Positions 1-11,240 of a DNA stretch of 64,000 bases are shown in pieces. The DNA comes from Ampelocalamus luodianensis (lineage: Eukaryota; Streptophyta; Magnoliopsida; Poales; Poaceae): the NCBI GenBank assembly GCA_036346255.1, contig JAYEVH010000210.1, forward strand, positions 1 to 64,000, written 5' to 3'. A program made the translations under genes and the position numbers. Position 1 is the stretch's first letter, and every line of letters begins with the position of its first letter. The notes beneath the pieces were generated by a model. It was not told where the DNA came from and did not search any database. It worked only from the letters and a program-made list of their open reading frames with translations.

Positions 1-2503
1 AAACAACTAATCATATTTGCATCTAACAAACAGCAAACCGTGAAGGTAGCTCTTTGTTACCCTTGTAGATCCAGCGGGAAGATGAAGAATAGCCCGTCAT
101 ATAAACTCTCTCAATCTCCTCCTTTCTCCCCTCTTTTCCCTCTTCTTCTTCCTTATGCGTTGCAACCGGGCTCATCCTCCTTGTTGTTTGGGTGGCAGCG
201 GCAAGGAGGAGAAGATGGCTGCCAGGAGGAGGAGGGGTGGAGGTGGAGCGCAAGGAGGATGGGGGTGGGCGCATGGGGAAGGGAGGGATGCTTGTGGCGG
301 CCACTAGGGGAGAAGGGAAAGGGATGGGGTGCCTAGGGTTGGGGAGGTGTGGGGCGCATGGGCTTGGGCACAGTGCGCCTCCCCCTCTTGGGACACTCAT
401 GACCGGCCACCAGGTGGATTAGCTGGCCAGAAACCTAGGTTCTGAATTTTCTCCGAAAATCTTGAATTTTCCATTAATTCTCTCTCTAGAATAACTATCT
501 CTCTAAAGATAATCGGGTATTACATAGTCCTGGCCGTGAGAGGCGACATGTAGGCCCCACGTATCGAAATTCTTTAAATTCTTATAAATTCCGAAATTCA
601 TTTCTTGGCGTCGGCATTCATAATAAATAGATTTTTCGGTGAAAAATAATTCAGGAAATTCAATTAAATCTCGAATTTGGTTTTAAACTTCAAAAATTCA
701 TAACTTTTGCATTTGAACTCCAAATTGGGTGATTCAAATTACAAAATTTATATAAAATTATAATCTAGCTAACTAAACCAAAATATTTCAGTTTGTAGTT
801 AATTTGAACTATGTTTTGAATTTATTTGAATTTGAATATTGAATTTATCGTATTTTTGCGTATAGACTTGACGACTCAGGAGAGTTGATCAATCTGAAGA
901 TTTAGAATTTCAAGACATCGACCAAGGCAAGTTATACCATTGACCATATTGCCCTATTATTTTAAGTTATTTTCAGTTTTTAAATTCCTTATTGCATGCA
1001 TATGTTGTTATAAATATTTTAATATCTTGTTTTACATATAGTTAATTCCATATGTTATTGTATGGCCAAATTTGAATGTTGTATCGACTACCTTGATACC
1101 ATAGGCAAGATATTACAAAATTCAAATATATGCTTAGCCAAGCTTAGTCCACATTTCTGAATTTGGGAGGGTTTACACGATTTCTACAAATTGTTTTCAA
1201 ACTTGATATTGTGGTATTGTTTTACCACATGAGTTTATAAATGAAGTTTTTATTCAAAATAAAACCAAAATGGGTTTGGACTTGGCGAAATGGTCGGAAT
1301 GGTGGAGTGCGAGTTTATGCGGGTTTGATCTGTTAAGATCAAGGCCCATGGGTTGTGGAATAGCCCCAAGTCAGTGAGGACCGGTATTTGAGCAGCTTAT
1401 TGCTATGCCATAACATACCACCACATGTCTGTATGGGCGAGATTTGGCTAACTAATTTGTGATGTCCTAGTATATTTATGTCATGTGATTACGTGGGTGT
1501 CGGTTAGATGTTTATTCCCACTTGGCGCAAGAGGGCTTCGGAGGCAGTCGATCAAAAGGCGAAACCTTAGCGGGCATGAATGTACTAGGATAAAACATTG
1601 TAAAGGCCTCATGGTAATTGCTCGATCCTGCGCCCTACGGGCGTGAATTGGCGACATAACAGCATGTCACCTCGTGTGGGTAAAGTTGTACCAACTCTGC
1701 GAGTAGAAACTATTCGAATAGCGCGTCATGATCATGGACATGCTAAGCGAGGCCACTTAAAGTTAAATTGTTTTGGTTTTAAAATGCTTTATTAAATGTT
1801 GAGGATGGTTAATCCTTATGAAAATTTAGGCGGGAAGCCAAGTGTTAGGAGGATCCTTCACTTTATCATTGGAGGTTATCCACATTATATCATTGTTATT
1901 TCAAAATATGATTTTATCCATAGTATAAAAATTGCCTTAGTAACTACTATGCTTATTCAAGTGAAAATCTTTGTTTATGCAAAACAACTCTGCCATACTC
2001 ACTTGTTTCCTTATGCATGCATTTAAATTCAATATTAGGTGTGACTTGCGAGCACGGTAGTAGTGCTCACTCTTCTTGAATAAATCTTATTCGGAGAAAA
2101 CTGCTATATTGTGGTGAGGACCGGGCAGTAGGCCTTACGACCAGACGATTGCTGTGGCGCATCGTGTAGCTCCCACTATTATGTTATTTCATTTGTGTTT
2201 ATCATTTGACATTTGATGTTGTATTGGACTCATTTGTATTAAGCGATTATTTATTTAATGCCAATTACGTTTTCGTGATATGAATGTGATATTCATTTTG
2301 TGAGACTATGTACTGCGGAAATCACGGTAGTGTTTGAACACGAGAATTGGGATCGCCGTTCCGGGTTCGACATCTTGCCATGGTTCTATTAAATAGTGAT
2401 TCCTTTATATCATTAGTTGATATTATTCAAATTCTTCCGCATTATGGATGTATGTTAGATGATTTAGGTGACATCTTGGCTTCCGAATAGCCAGGGTGTT
2501 ACA
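1..2503 (+). mobile_element. Long Gypsy-type LTR, left end outside the window
   Basis: Non-coding LTR sequence that ends in GGGTGTTACA at 2503. The order of landmarks matches the complete solo LTR at 34096-37369 on the same strand: a TATA-like box (TATAAAC, ~102), a region resembling a 35660-35720 segment near 700, an AAACCTTAGCG block near 1560, and the palindrome CTATTCGAATAG at 1710-1721. It abuts LTR sequence of the opposite orientation at 2504, so it appears to have inserted into that older LTR; the expected 5-bp target duplication would be TCGCC (2504-2508), but its partner lies outside the window. Whether it is solo or the 3' LTR of a complete element cannot be seen. The proline-rich minus-strand reading frame at 23-400 is a composition effect of the CT-rich leader. 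RIRE3/RIRE8 (Tekay/Del) is the likely family, from memory. Confidence 0.75.
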
Positions 2504-3296
2504 TCGCCGGCGGTGAGTGGTACCGGCGTGTAGAGGGCGCTATTGCGAACCTCTGGGTGCCACTCCGGGTGGTCAAGGTCAACGGAGATGGCCGGCGGTG
2601 AGGTCGAAGCGGCGAAGAGGTTTCGGGCTCGACGGGATCGGTCCTCCGATGATGCTCCGGTAGAACCAAGGCGACCACGAGGTAGCCCTTGGTCTTGCGA
2701 TGCCGACGAAGCAAACCCCGAGGTTCCGGCGACGCTAGTTGCGGCGGAAAAGCTTGTCGGAGAAGGCGCCGACGTAGATCGATCTTCGAGCTCCTGCGGT
2801 GGCTAGGGTTCAGCGCGAGGGCGGTGGCGGCTAAGGTTGAATTGCGGACACTAAGGGCTACCTCCCTTTATATAGGCGGAGAAGCGACATGCGGGGCGCA
2901 TGTCGATTGGAGGAAGCTTGTATGTGGTGGTGAAGTGGCTTGTGAGTTTGGGCGGAAGGGCAATAGGGTGAGCGACTTCAAAAATTGACCTGACTTTTCT
3001 AAGATTTTAAATAGTTTTTCTATTTTTAGAAAATACCAAAAATTAAAATAAGCAATAGAAAATAGCAAATTAACTCAGAAAAATTCTAGAAAAATCTAGA
3101 AAATATATCTGAGCACATAGAACCCAAATAAAATAGTTTTGGCTATTATTCATGTTGGAATTATTCACATTAAATGTTTTTTATTGTAAAGTCCAATATT
3201 AAGCTTTTGAATTTAAATTCAAATAAATCCAAATGGTGACTTTTTCCCTACTAACTATTTAAAAGATTTTTAAACTCAGAAAATTGGGATGTTACA
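2504..3296 (-). mobile_element. 5' fragment of a long Gypsy-type LTR
   Basis: Closely similar to two parts of the solo LTR at 18959-22110. Positions 2510-2830 match about 21050-21380, and 2984-3296 match about 21800-22110, with the middle shortened. The plus-strand end GGGATGTTACA at 3296 is the complement of the LTR start TGTAACATCCC. The remainder of this LTR would lie to the left of the younger LTR that interrupts it. The right flank ACTTT (3297-3301) is the candidate target duplication. GC-rich reading frames here are LTR leader sequence, not genes. Confidence 0.8.
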
Positions 3297-3701
3297 ACTT
3301 TAGCCTTGGCTAATCTTGATCTGGTCTGTTGATTGTGCTACTTGTCCGTGTATACCTTCCATAGGCGGAGATTGACACTCGCGTCAGGCTCATCTGTGAG
3401 AAGAGTTCGTCCAATGTAGCAGCTCCTCAAATTCTTACGGTTTTAACCACAGAGGGAAAGGTGGAGCGCCTAAAGGTAATCGCGATTCGACTTCATCTTT
3501 AGGCACCTGTTGTCGTAAAATGGTTTACGACTAAAGGATTTGTCGTAGAAAGACTTACGACTTGTGGGTTGGTCGTAGAAGAACTTACAACCAGTTAGTG
3601 ATCGTAGAAAAACCTACGACCACTTTTTTCTGTTTTTCAACAGAAAGTAGGCATGGAAGACCGCCAAGATGACGAGAAAGTCGATCTTGTGGTCATTGGG
3701 G
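3297..3701 (+). pseudogene. Fragment of a Tat-type antisense ORF with one intron (element Z)
   Basis: An open stretch runs from about 3365 to 3475 and encodes a charged segment. It ends at a consensus donor (AAAG|GTAATC, 3475/3476). After an intron with four hairpin units, an acceptor (TTTTTCAACAG, ends 3643) leads into a second short open segment to about 3700. The exon-intron style and hairpin-filled intron resemble the aORF of element C at 18040-18445, so this is interpreted as a remnant of a fourth Tat element. It is cut on the left by an LTR insertion and on the right by the truncated LTR of element A. No domain is recognised and the protein similarity is only one of style. Confidence 0.4.
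3512..3620. repeat. Array of four ~30-bp hairpin units inside an intron
   Basis: Four imperfect palindromes of the form TCGTA-n8-TACGA begin at 3513, 3543, 3573 and 3602, a period of 29-30 bp. They lie wholly inside the inferred intron 3476-3643. The same motif family occurs at 18202-18308 and 30049-30210. Confidence 0.85.
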
Positions 3702-4215
3702 CGACACGAATCTATGGCTTGTCCTTTAGTCTGATGGCTTTGTCTCTTTTCTTCCTTCTTTCCCTTGATCCGTCCAGGTTCCATCTTTAAATAGCCCTAG
3801 AAGAGGTGGCAGTTACTTGTGGAGAAGACGTCTGATGCGAAACGTTACGTCTGGTCGGAGTCAAGTGATGGTTGATACAGAATCAACCGTTCGGCGGTTG
3901 TATGTCTATGAGATATATAACCGCATGGAGGTTATTTGCTGGTGTGTCTAGATAAGATACGTCGTATGGCATGGAATATACACGTGCTCCATTCATCATA
4001 CGGTGAGAATATACAGAATCTGTTCCAAGTATCAGTTCATACCTTTTACGAAGCGATTCTCACAGTGGAAGCTTAACAGGCCTTCGTCGACCAGGTACCC
4101 ATTCGTATCCTCTGGAATCTCACGACCGGTGAGTCGTGTACCTCGAGGATTACGACCACGAAGGCGTATGGTCTTTTATATATTAAAAAAAATATAGAGG
4201 TTTTAATCCTCGTCA
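3702..4215 (-). mobile_element. Truncated 3' LTR of element A
   Basis: Matches 13745-14249 at high identity. It starts abruptly at CACGAATCTATGG and lacks the U5 end present at 13590-13744. Its high-coordinate end, CCTCGTCA at 4215, is the complement of the LTR start TGACGAGG. Confidence 0.85.
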
Positions 4216-4230
4216 GCTAGCCCCCAAACT
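4216..4230 (-). other. Polypurine tract of element A
   Basis: On the minus strand it reads AGTTTGGGGGCTAGC directly before the LTR start TGACGAGG. This is the expected position for plus-strand DNA priming. The same arrangement recurs in element B at 14250. Confidence 0.75.
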
Positions 4231-4568
4231 TTAAATGAATAAGTTGTGTGAACACTTTTCTTCCGATGAAGTCATATCGGGCTGACGCTCATTTAAATGC
4301 AAGGGCATTTGAAGCGGTTTGTATTCACTTTAAAGTTGAGAACTTTGCCTTGGGAATTGAAGAGTTTTTGTGTCCGTTGGACTTCTACTCTTATTTAATT
4401 CTATCGCAATCTAAAGGTTATAAACAACCATCAGAGGATAGATCTCTGAAGAGAAAGGAGAAATACCTAGCCTTCTTAGTTTCGCTTCTGTGATAGAAAA
4501 TTCTCTTCTCAAGGATGGATTTTAGAAATTTAGAGTTCATAACACCTTTATGTCTTTTGATGAGACAA

Positions 4569-4668
4569 AATTCATGGGACAAATTGACTTTTAGATCACC
4601 ATTTCGGGGTCTAGACCCATGGAGTAGTGATCCTAAGGTGATCTAGAAGTCAATTTGGTCTATGAGTT
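4569..4668. repeat. Long inverted repeat (21-bp stem, 36-nt loop) in element A
   Basis: Arm 4580-4600 and arm 4637-4657 are complementary over 21 positions with a single T·G pair. Partial complementarity continues outward to about 4569 and 4668. The hairpin lies between the PPT and the aORF and is conserved in copy B (14601-14700). Confidence 0.85.
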
Positions 4669-5050
4669 CTGTTTTCAAGGTGAATATGGCCTTCGAATGA
4701 TTGAGTAAATACTTCATTATATATAGTCTTCAATCAAGATCGAAGTTCATGTCAAGAGAAAGGTGCAAAACCGGCGCTCATTTGGTTATACATCTCGGTC
4801 TCATACGCGAGAAATCAATCTTGATCAACTTTGAAGCTATTCTTGAAAAACTAGTGAAGGATTTTACATTTAGAAGGTTTGTAGAAGAAATATAACGGGG
4901 TTTTGTAATATTTGGATCTTTAATGAAATAAAACTTCATTATGCTCATATCTTTGTAATGAGGTTTAGTCGAATCTTGGATATTTTTCTAGTGGGCATGC
5001 ATCGGATAGAAAAGAATCTAGATAAATAATACCCTCATTATCCGATCTGA

Positions 5051-6424
5051 ATGAGTGGCTTAAAGATTATGAGAAAAATGGTAAAAGGGAAAAAGCATCC
5101 TCTTAACTATAGAAAGTTAATTTTGAGCAGTTTTTACGGTGTTGGTCGTGTCAGGCAGAGCACCCCTCAGGAAAAGGTTCCTGAGGAAGAGATGGGCGTG
5201 GAGGTTCCTGATCAGGATACTCCTAAAGCTAAAACTGCCGAGGATGAAGTAGTAAAAGAAGCCCCCGAGCAGGTTTCAGCATCTGCTCGAGGATCCTCTT
5301 GTAATCCTTATTCCTTCTCGGAGTAGTCATCTCAGAGATCCTCAACAAGTTCCACCTCATGCGAAATGCTTCTCGGGTTAACAAATTCCCTTTTTCTCCC
5401 GATTTATCGAGGATAAGGAACTTGATGAAGCCTAGGAAAGATATCGGACCATCAAGTGAAATTGGTCGAGATACAATCTTTTCGAATATATATAACAATT
5501 CGGGTAAGTGTTCTCGACCATCCTTACAACTCTTTCTTTAGAAGTTTCTTTGAAAACTTATCAAAGAAAGGAATTTTTGTTTTGTAGCACATGGTGAGAA
5601 ATATCTTGTGGTCGGAGGACTAACCCAGCGAATAAGATCTTTGGAGCAGAAACACTCCGATCTGAGAAGTAAGAACATTTCTCTTTTGGTTTTGACTTTC
5701 TAAATTTTATCATCTTGTTTATCTCTTAGAACTTAACCCTCTCTTCCTATCGTATTTGATAGATTTAGAGCAAATTAAAGAAGAGATCGCGGCCAAAGAA
5801 GCCATAATAATAAAACTGAGGGAAGAAAATCAGGGTAAAGACCGGTCGATCGAGCATGCGATGACCAGACAAAAGAAGGTTTTTAACTCTTGTGAGAAGA
5901 AAATCAAAGGTAACTGTTCGTAGACTTAACCAGTATTCCATAACTCCAATTTTTTAAGTGTGTGTTAATTTTTATCCACTCGTGCAGAAAAAACCCAAGC
6001 ACTTGAACGAGCAGAGAAAATCCTCGAGTTTAAGCGTGGCCAAAAGGCAGCCCTTGTATTTGGCCTTGATGAGAAAATCGTGGCTCTTAACAAAATGATC
6101 TTTGATATGGGATCAGGATCAAGCTTGCCTTCCTTAGGAGATCCAGCGGAAAAGATGAACTATTTTGGACAACTTCTGGAAGATCTCCAAGGCGTGCTCA
6201 AAACTATGAGGGAAAACCATACCCAGATAATGAAGGAAGCTATTGTCAATGGAGTTAGTGTTGCTTTAGCAAAACTAAAGGCTTCGACCCCTCTATTAGT
6301 CTTAAAGGCTGTGGAAGAGGACTTGTTGCTCGAAAGTGAAACAACAAAACTTCTAGGAAGTAAGACTTCTCGGAGAAAGTTCTTTGAAGAAATGGAAGTC
6401 GGATCTCCATCACGTAGCGACTAG
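5051..6424 (+). pseudogene. Antisense ORF (aORF) of element A, spliced coiled-coil protein, broken
   Basis: Runs convergent to the element's own gag-pol. It starts at the same ATG as copy B (N-terminus MSGLKIMRKMVKGKKHP). The first exon goes out of frame soon after about residue 70. Inferred later exons are about 5587-5675, 5761-5910 and 5988-6424. The last follows a clear acceptor (CTCGTGCAG, ends 5987) and encodes a coiled-coil-prone region followed by a conserved C-terminal block containing GVSVALAKLKAS and an acidic FFEEMEVGSPSRSD tail. Tat elements are known to carry antisense extra ORFs of unclear function; no enzymatic domain is recognised. Compared with copy B it has many short indels, so it is not translatable as it stands. 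Confidence 0.6.
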
Positions 6425-7418
6425 TGCAGTGGTTCCATTATGTAAATGGATGTAATATTTAGAATATGTAAAATGAAACTTACCTTTTATCAAAGAAGAT
6501 CTGCTTTGTCTTATCAATGTTGTTAAATACTCATATATCTCTAGCCCCATTGCTTATATTAGTAGATGAACCTTACTAAAAAGCGATGAGACCAAGAAAT
6601 TGAGTAATAGCAATGATCATGGTAGAGTCTTGATAATGTGTATGACAATGATCCGATGAATACTAGGAAATCATGTGGTGGAACCAGCGATGATTTCGAC
6701 TAGTCTAGATCTTGTCCATTATCGAATTACTATGAAATACCACTTGTAGTCGGAAGATATAACAAAGATCGGATTTGCTGATAAGAAGATATGCATAAAG
6801 AATGTATGCAAAAATGAAATGAATAGATTAGTACCTTTGTTTAGAAAATATTCGGATCTGGTCGTATCGAATCTCAAGAAGTGAAGATTTGTAAAGTATC
6901 TCATGAAACGTGCTCATGCTCAAATCCAGTGCAGCGAGGATCGTAGGAAAAGGGCCGTCACTAGGAAGCTCCTTCCGGTGGCGAGAACCACATGCGAGAG
7001 AGAGACTTCGACCGGGAGGCTTTCCGTGTCTGACCGATAGTAAACTTGGTAGAGCAGAATGTTGAAATAAAATAGATCTTCAAATTCAAGAAAGAGCGAA
7101 AACCAAGTAAATTGTCTAGATTGGTACTCCTTATACTAGTGCGTTACTTTAAGAAAAGAATATTTGGTCGTGCGTGCGCGACGATTGGAAGCAATGATCA
7201 CGACTAAAACCGGTGTAATGGTCGGTGACATTTAAAGTCGGCAACCATGAGTAGTTGAGATCCCTTTTAAAAGGAATATCGAAGAGAATAAGTGTCTTCT
7301 CGACCAACCGGCAACAAGAATGGCATATGGCGGATACAGCGAATAATAAGTATAAACAACCATACTTATCGTTTTGAAAAGGAAATGCATCTTTATGGAA
7401 AAATGAATGGAAATGAAA
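6425..7418. other. Spacer between aORF and integrase of element A
   Basis: Non-coding, AT-rich. It contains a short C-run (CTAGCCCC, ~6539) resembling a second PPT on the minus strand. It also has one copy of a conserved block (CACTAGGAAGCTCCTTCCGG, ~6958-6979, followed by ACCACATGCGAGAG) that is single here and in B but triplicated in element C. Confidence 0.55.
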
Positions 7419-8679
7419 TTAAACATAGAACTTACGCAATTCATCAATATTCCAAGAGTTAGACAAAACTTGCCCATCTGTCATAGCTAATCGTACCAAT
7501 CCTAGTCGGGTAACTTCGACCACAATGTATGGACCTTCCATTTAGGTGAAAGTTTGTTGCGACCAGCAGTTACGAATTTTCTAAGGACCAAATCACCTCT
7601 TGCTAGGCTGCGAGGTTGCACCTTACGACGTGATGCCAGCGCATGGCTTGCGGTAGATTGCTTATCGTAGCAAAGCTTGATTTAAATCGTTCTTCAAGAA
7701 ATTGATGTCGTCAGAGTCGTCGTTCACATTGATTACTTTCGGAAAAGCAATCGGTTGAAGCGAACCAATTTTAACCACGGAGGAAGCATGGCTTGACTCA
7801 GTAAACCATAAAGAATGGTGTTTCACTGGTCACACGACTAGTTATGAATGCGAACGACCCATAATACGAAGGAAGTTATTGAACCCAAGCCCCGACCGTT
7901 GAAGTGGCGGTGAACACTCGTCGTTGATTCCTTGCATTATGATACCATTGGCTCGCTCATTGCTCCATTGCTCTGTGGATGAGCAACGAAGCGAAATGTA
8001 TCTTGATACCTAGGTCTTCTGAATTCCTAAAAATTGCTACTCGAAGTAGAGCCTTTGTTATCGGTGATTATATATTGGTACACCAAACCGTGTAATCACG
8101 CTTTTGTTAGGAACCTCTTGGCGGCTTCGGTTGTAATTTTACAACGGCTAAACCGATCCACTTAGTGAATGTGTCAATCATGGCGAAAGAACTCAAAGCC
8201 CGGTGCTCTTGGGAAAGGTCGAGAATGTCTAGTCCCAGGTTGCAAAAGGCCAAGAAAGAGAATTGTTTGCAAAGCTTGAGGCAGCGATGTACTTATCGGC
8301 TATGAAGCCGACATTATGCGCACTTCATCACGAGCTCTTTTGCATCATGAAGAGGCGGTTGGCGATGGTATCCTTGCTAAGGCTTTACCAGCAAAGTTCA
8401 GCAGGAATGATGGCTCCTGAACTCCTCCATGAATTTCGGCTAGCAATTTAATGTCATCAAGTGAGATATGCATCTCATCAACACTCTGTGAGATCCTCGT
8501 TTGTACAAGTACGTTCAATTAGAGTGTATGATTTGGCTTTTTGTGCTATCTGATCAGCCTCTACATCATCTTACGGAATTAGGTCATCTTTGAAGATAAT
8601 TGTAGATCGATGTCATCAATCTCTACCATGATCGTGATGGCGCCAACCATCATCGACACATGGAGCATCCATGTTTGCG
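7419..8679 (-). pseudogene. Integrase region of element A, broken
   Basis: The minus-strand end (stop complement at 7419-7421) encodes the same C-terminal motif as element C (WNID-LRKFYV). Upstream, frames shift repeatedly through a region colinear with C's integrase at 23424-24560. That region includes remnants of the retroviral-type core and the terminal segment that follows it. No full catalytic triad can be read in one frame. The role in an intact element is insertion of cDNA into the genome. Confidence 0.6.
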
Positions 8680-11240
8680 AGAATCAAGGTGTGCAACCTC
8701 CTTGCGAACATCTATGTCCTCGGAAGGCTCGACTACAGGGTGAATCGAGTTTCTCGAGAAAAACTCCGAGCGGGACGGATGTCCTTGTGGAAACCATCAG
8801 GACCAAGTGGTGCGCGAGAAAGTTTTCCTTTCTAGGAATGTGTTGGATCTGAAAACCGAAGAAATGCTTTTCAAGTTTTCGTACCATGAATATGATGACA
8901 TCTTGGTACTAGAGCATTGATACTCTTTCCCTACTTGATTTGCTACTAGTTGAGAATCGCCTTTCACTAGCAATCTGCGAATCTGAGCGAGCAAGCTGCT
9001 CGAAGTCTGCGATGAAACCGTGATACGCGCATTGTTAGTAGTAGGAAAGTTTAAGCGAATAGCGTACTTTATTTGTTCGCGAGGGGAAATCAAGGCGACC
9101 CGACCCGAGCCGTGCAACATCAAGGAACCGTCAAAGTACATTGTCCACTCATCGTGGTGCTCGTACTCGGGCCCCGGTGGAGTTCGGGGTTTGTGCATTC
9201 GGCAATGAATGCGCTATTGCACGGGACTTGATTCTTTGTTCGTGGGACAAAATAGAGATCGAAGCATGAGCTCAACGCCCATTTGCTATTAGTCACGATG
9301 ACTCCTATTTCCTAGAACTTGACCAAGGGGATATCCAGTAGATGCGACCACTTTGTGGGCCTAAAAATAATGCCTTAGTTTCCTTGAAGCCATAAGGAGA
9401 CCATAGAGCAACTTTTGTACTGCGGATACCTTTCTTTTGACCATGCAAGACTTAACTACGTAATATATTGGTGCGTTGAACATGGTCTCGTTCTACGACC
9501 AATACACCACTAACCGTTTGTGGCGTTGCGACCACGTAAATTAACAATGTTTCTCCCAATCTCGGAGAGACTAAGATTGGGGACTCGTGAGTACCGTTTA
9601 ATTCTTCCAAAGCGTTTGCACGCCTCTTTAGTCCATTCAAAACTTCCATGTTTTGGAAGCTTAAGAAAGGTAATCCTTTTAGCTAACAGTGCTATGAAAC
9701 GACTTAGCGCTGCCATACGACGATTAGTTTAAAATTCCTTCTTTGTGGTCGGATCGCGCATCGATCGATGGCGGTGATTTTCGTTGGATTTGTGATGCCT
9801 CTAGCGAAACTAGGAACCGAGAAGCTTTCCGTGAGGCGAACACGCATTTCTCTGGATTCAACTTAAGGTTATGGCGCCTTAAGTTATTGAAAGTCTCATG
9901 TAGATCTAGAATATGATCGTCGGCGTTGATGCTCTTTACGACCGGATCATCGGCGTGAGGCTTCAAGATTCCGACCTATCACGTGGGCTAAAGGTCTTTT
10001 GCATCAACCTTTGGATTGTTGCACGGCATTTTAGACCAAATGGCATCTTTTCATAACGAGTAAGTACCATATGGAGTGATGAAGAAGTTTTCTCTTCGTC
10101 TTCTTTACTCATATTGATCTGGTGGTACCACGAGTAAGCATCTAAAACTTAACAACCCACAGCAGGAGTAGAGTCTACAAGTTGATCGATGCGAGGAAGG
10201 GAAAGTCATCCTTCGGACAAGCTTTATTAAGATCTGTAAAGTCAATACACATTCGCCATTTCCCATTGGCCTTTCTAACCATTCTGAGTTGGCGAGCCAC
10301 TGCGGGTGAGTCGACCTCACGAATGAACCCGGCTTTGAGAAGTTTGTCAATCTATGGTGGATTGCTTCTTTCGATCAAGTGTGAAACACCGTAGCCACCT
10401 TGACCGGTTTTTGTTAGGGTGTGAGCTAGCCTATGCTCGGTCACCTCCACAGGGACTTGGGCATATCAAGCGCTGCACTGGTGAATCGTCTGGTTGGCTC
10501 GGAGGAAGGAGGCGGCGACTCTTCCTATTTAAGGTCGAGTCACGCCTGACCGGTATCTTGGCACCCTACGGAGAAGCACTTTACGTCGAGTTGTACCTCT
10601 TTTATCGGTGGAAGGTTTGGTGTCATCTTGACCTTGAATATTTGGCGTGCATGTTAGCGGTGTTAGTTCCACAGTGGAGTTCATCGACCGATTCTAAGCA
10701 TTTCGATCGCATCGTAGGCTATCTTCGATCGCCTCGGACCGTGATTACACCCTTTGGTCGGCATTTTCAAACTCGATAGCAGTAGTGCGTGGCTATCGGG
10801 AACTTTGCTAAAGCTAGGCGACCAAGAATTGCATTGTGTGCGATCTCGAAGTTCACCACATCAAATGAAATTTTTCGTAGGAAGTTGTCGGGCTTTCGAG
10901 CGTAACCGATGAGGACAAGTACCTATTGGCTTGGCGGTGAACCAGGAACTATGCCATGAAGGCATATTTCAGTTTTACCTTGGATTTGGGAATCGCATGT
11001 CTTCCAAAGCACTTGCAAATAAAATATTCAAAGAACTACCCCATCTATCAAAACCCGATTAACCTTGCAATTATTAATAGTAGGCTCAGCGACAATTGGA
11101 AACCTACAGTCGAGTTGAAGGAATGGGGCGGTCTTCTTCTTTGAAGGAGATTATCGCAGGCCACCTTGAAGGTTTAACGGCGATCGAAGGTTCGGTAAGG
11201 TTGACCTCTTGCTCCATGGCTTTCAGGTGATGTCTGGACT
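8680..11240 (-). pseudogene. Protease, RT and RNase H region of element A, broken
   Basis: Colinear with element C at 24770-27340. A protease remnant lies near 11050 (VNRVLIDG, then divergent where C has DGGSSLN). RT remnants at 10105-10420 include the HPQWLAN stretch. Near 9950 the polymerase motif is damaged: a one-base insertion breaks the expected Y-x-D-D, leaving an ADD before a well-preserved block ending NLKLNPEKCVF. RNase H remnants at 8797-9198 include WTMYFDGSLM and GDSQLVANQV. Many 1-3 base indels interrupt the frame. Confidence 0.65.

Noticed and set aside
23..400. Proline-rich 125-codon frame at the window start
   Set aside because: It is the antisense of a GA/GT-rich LTR leader downstream of an LTR TATA box; low complexity.
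3512..3620. CRISPR-like regular repeats with spacers (also 18202-18308 and 30049-30210)
   Set aside because: The units are themselves palindromic with short variable flanks, number only 4-6, and lie in plant retrotransposon introns and an LTR; there are no cas genes.
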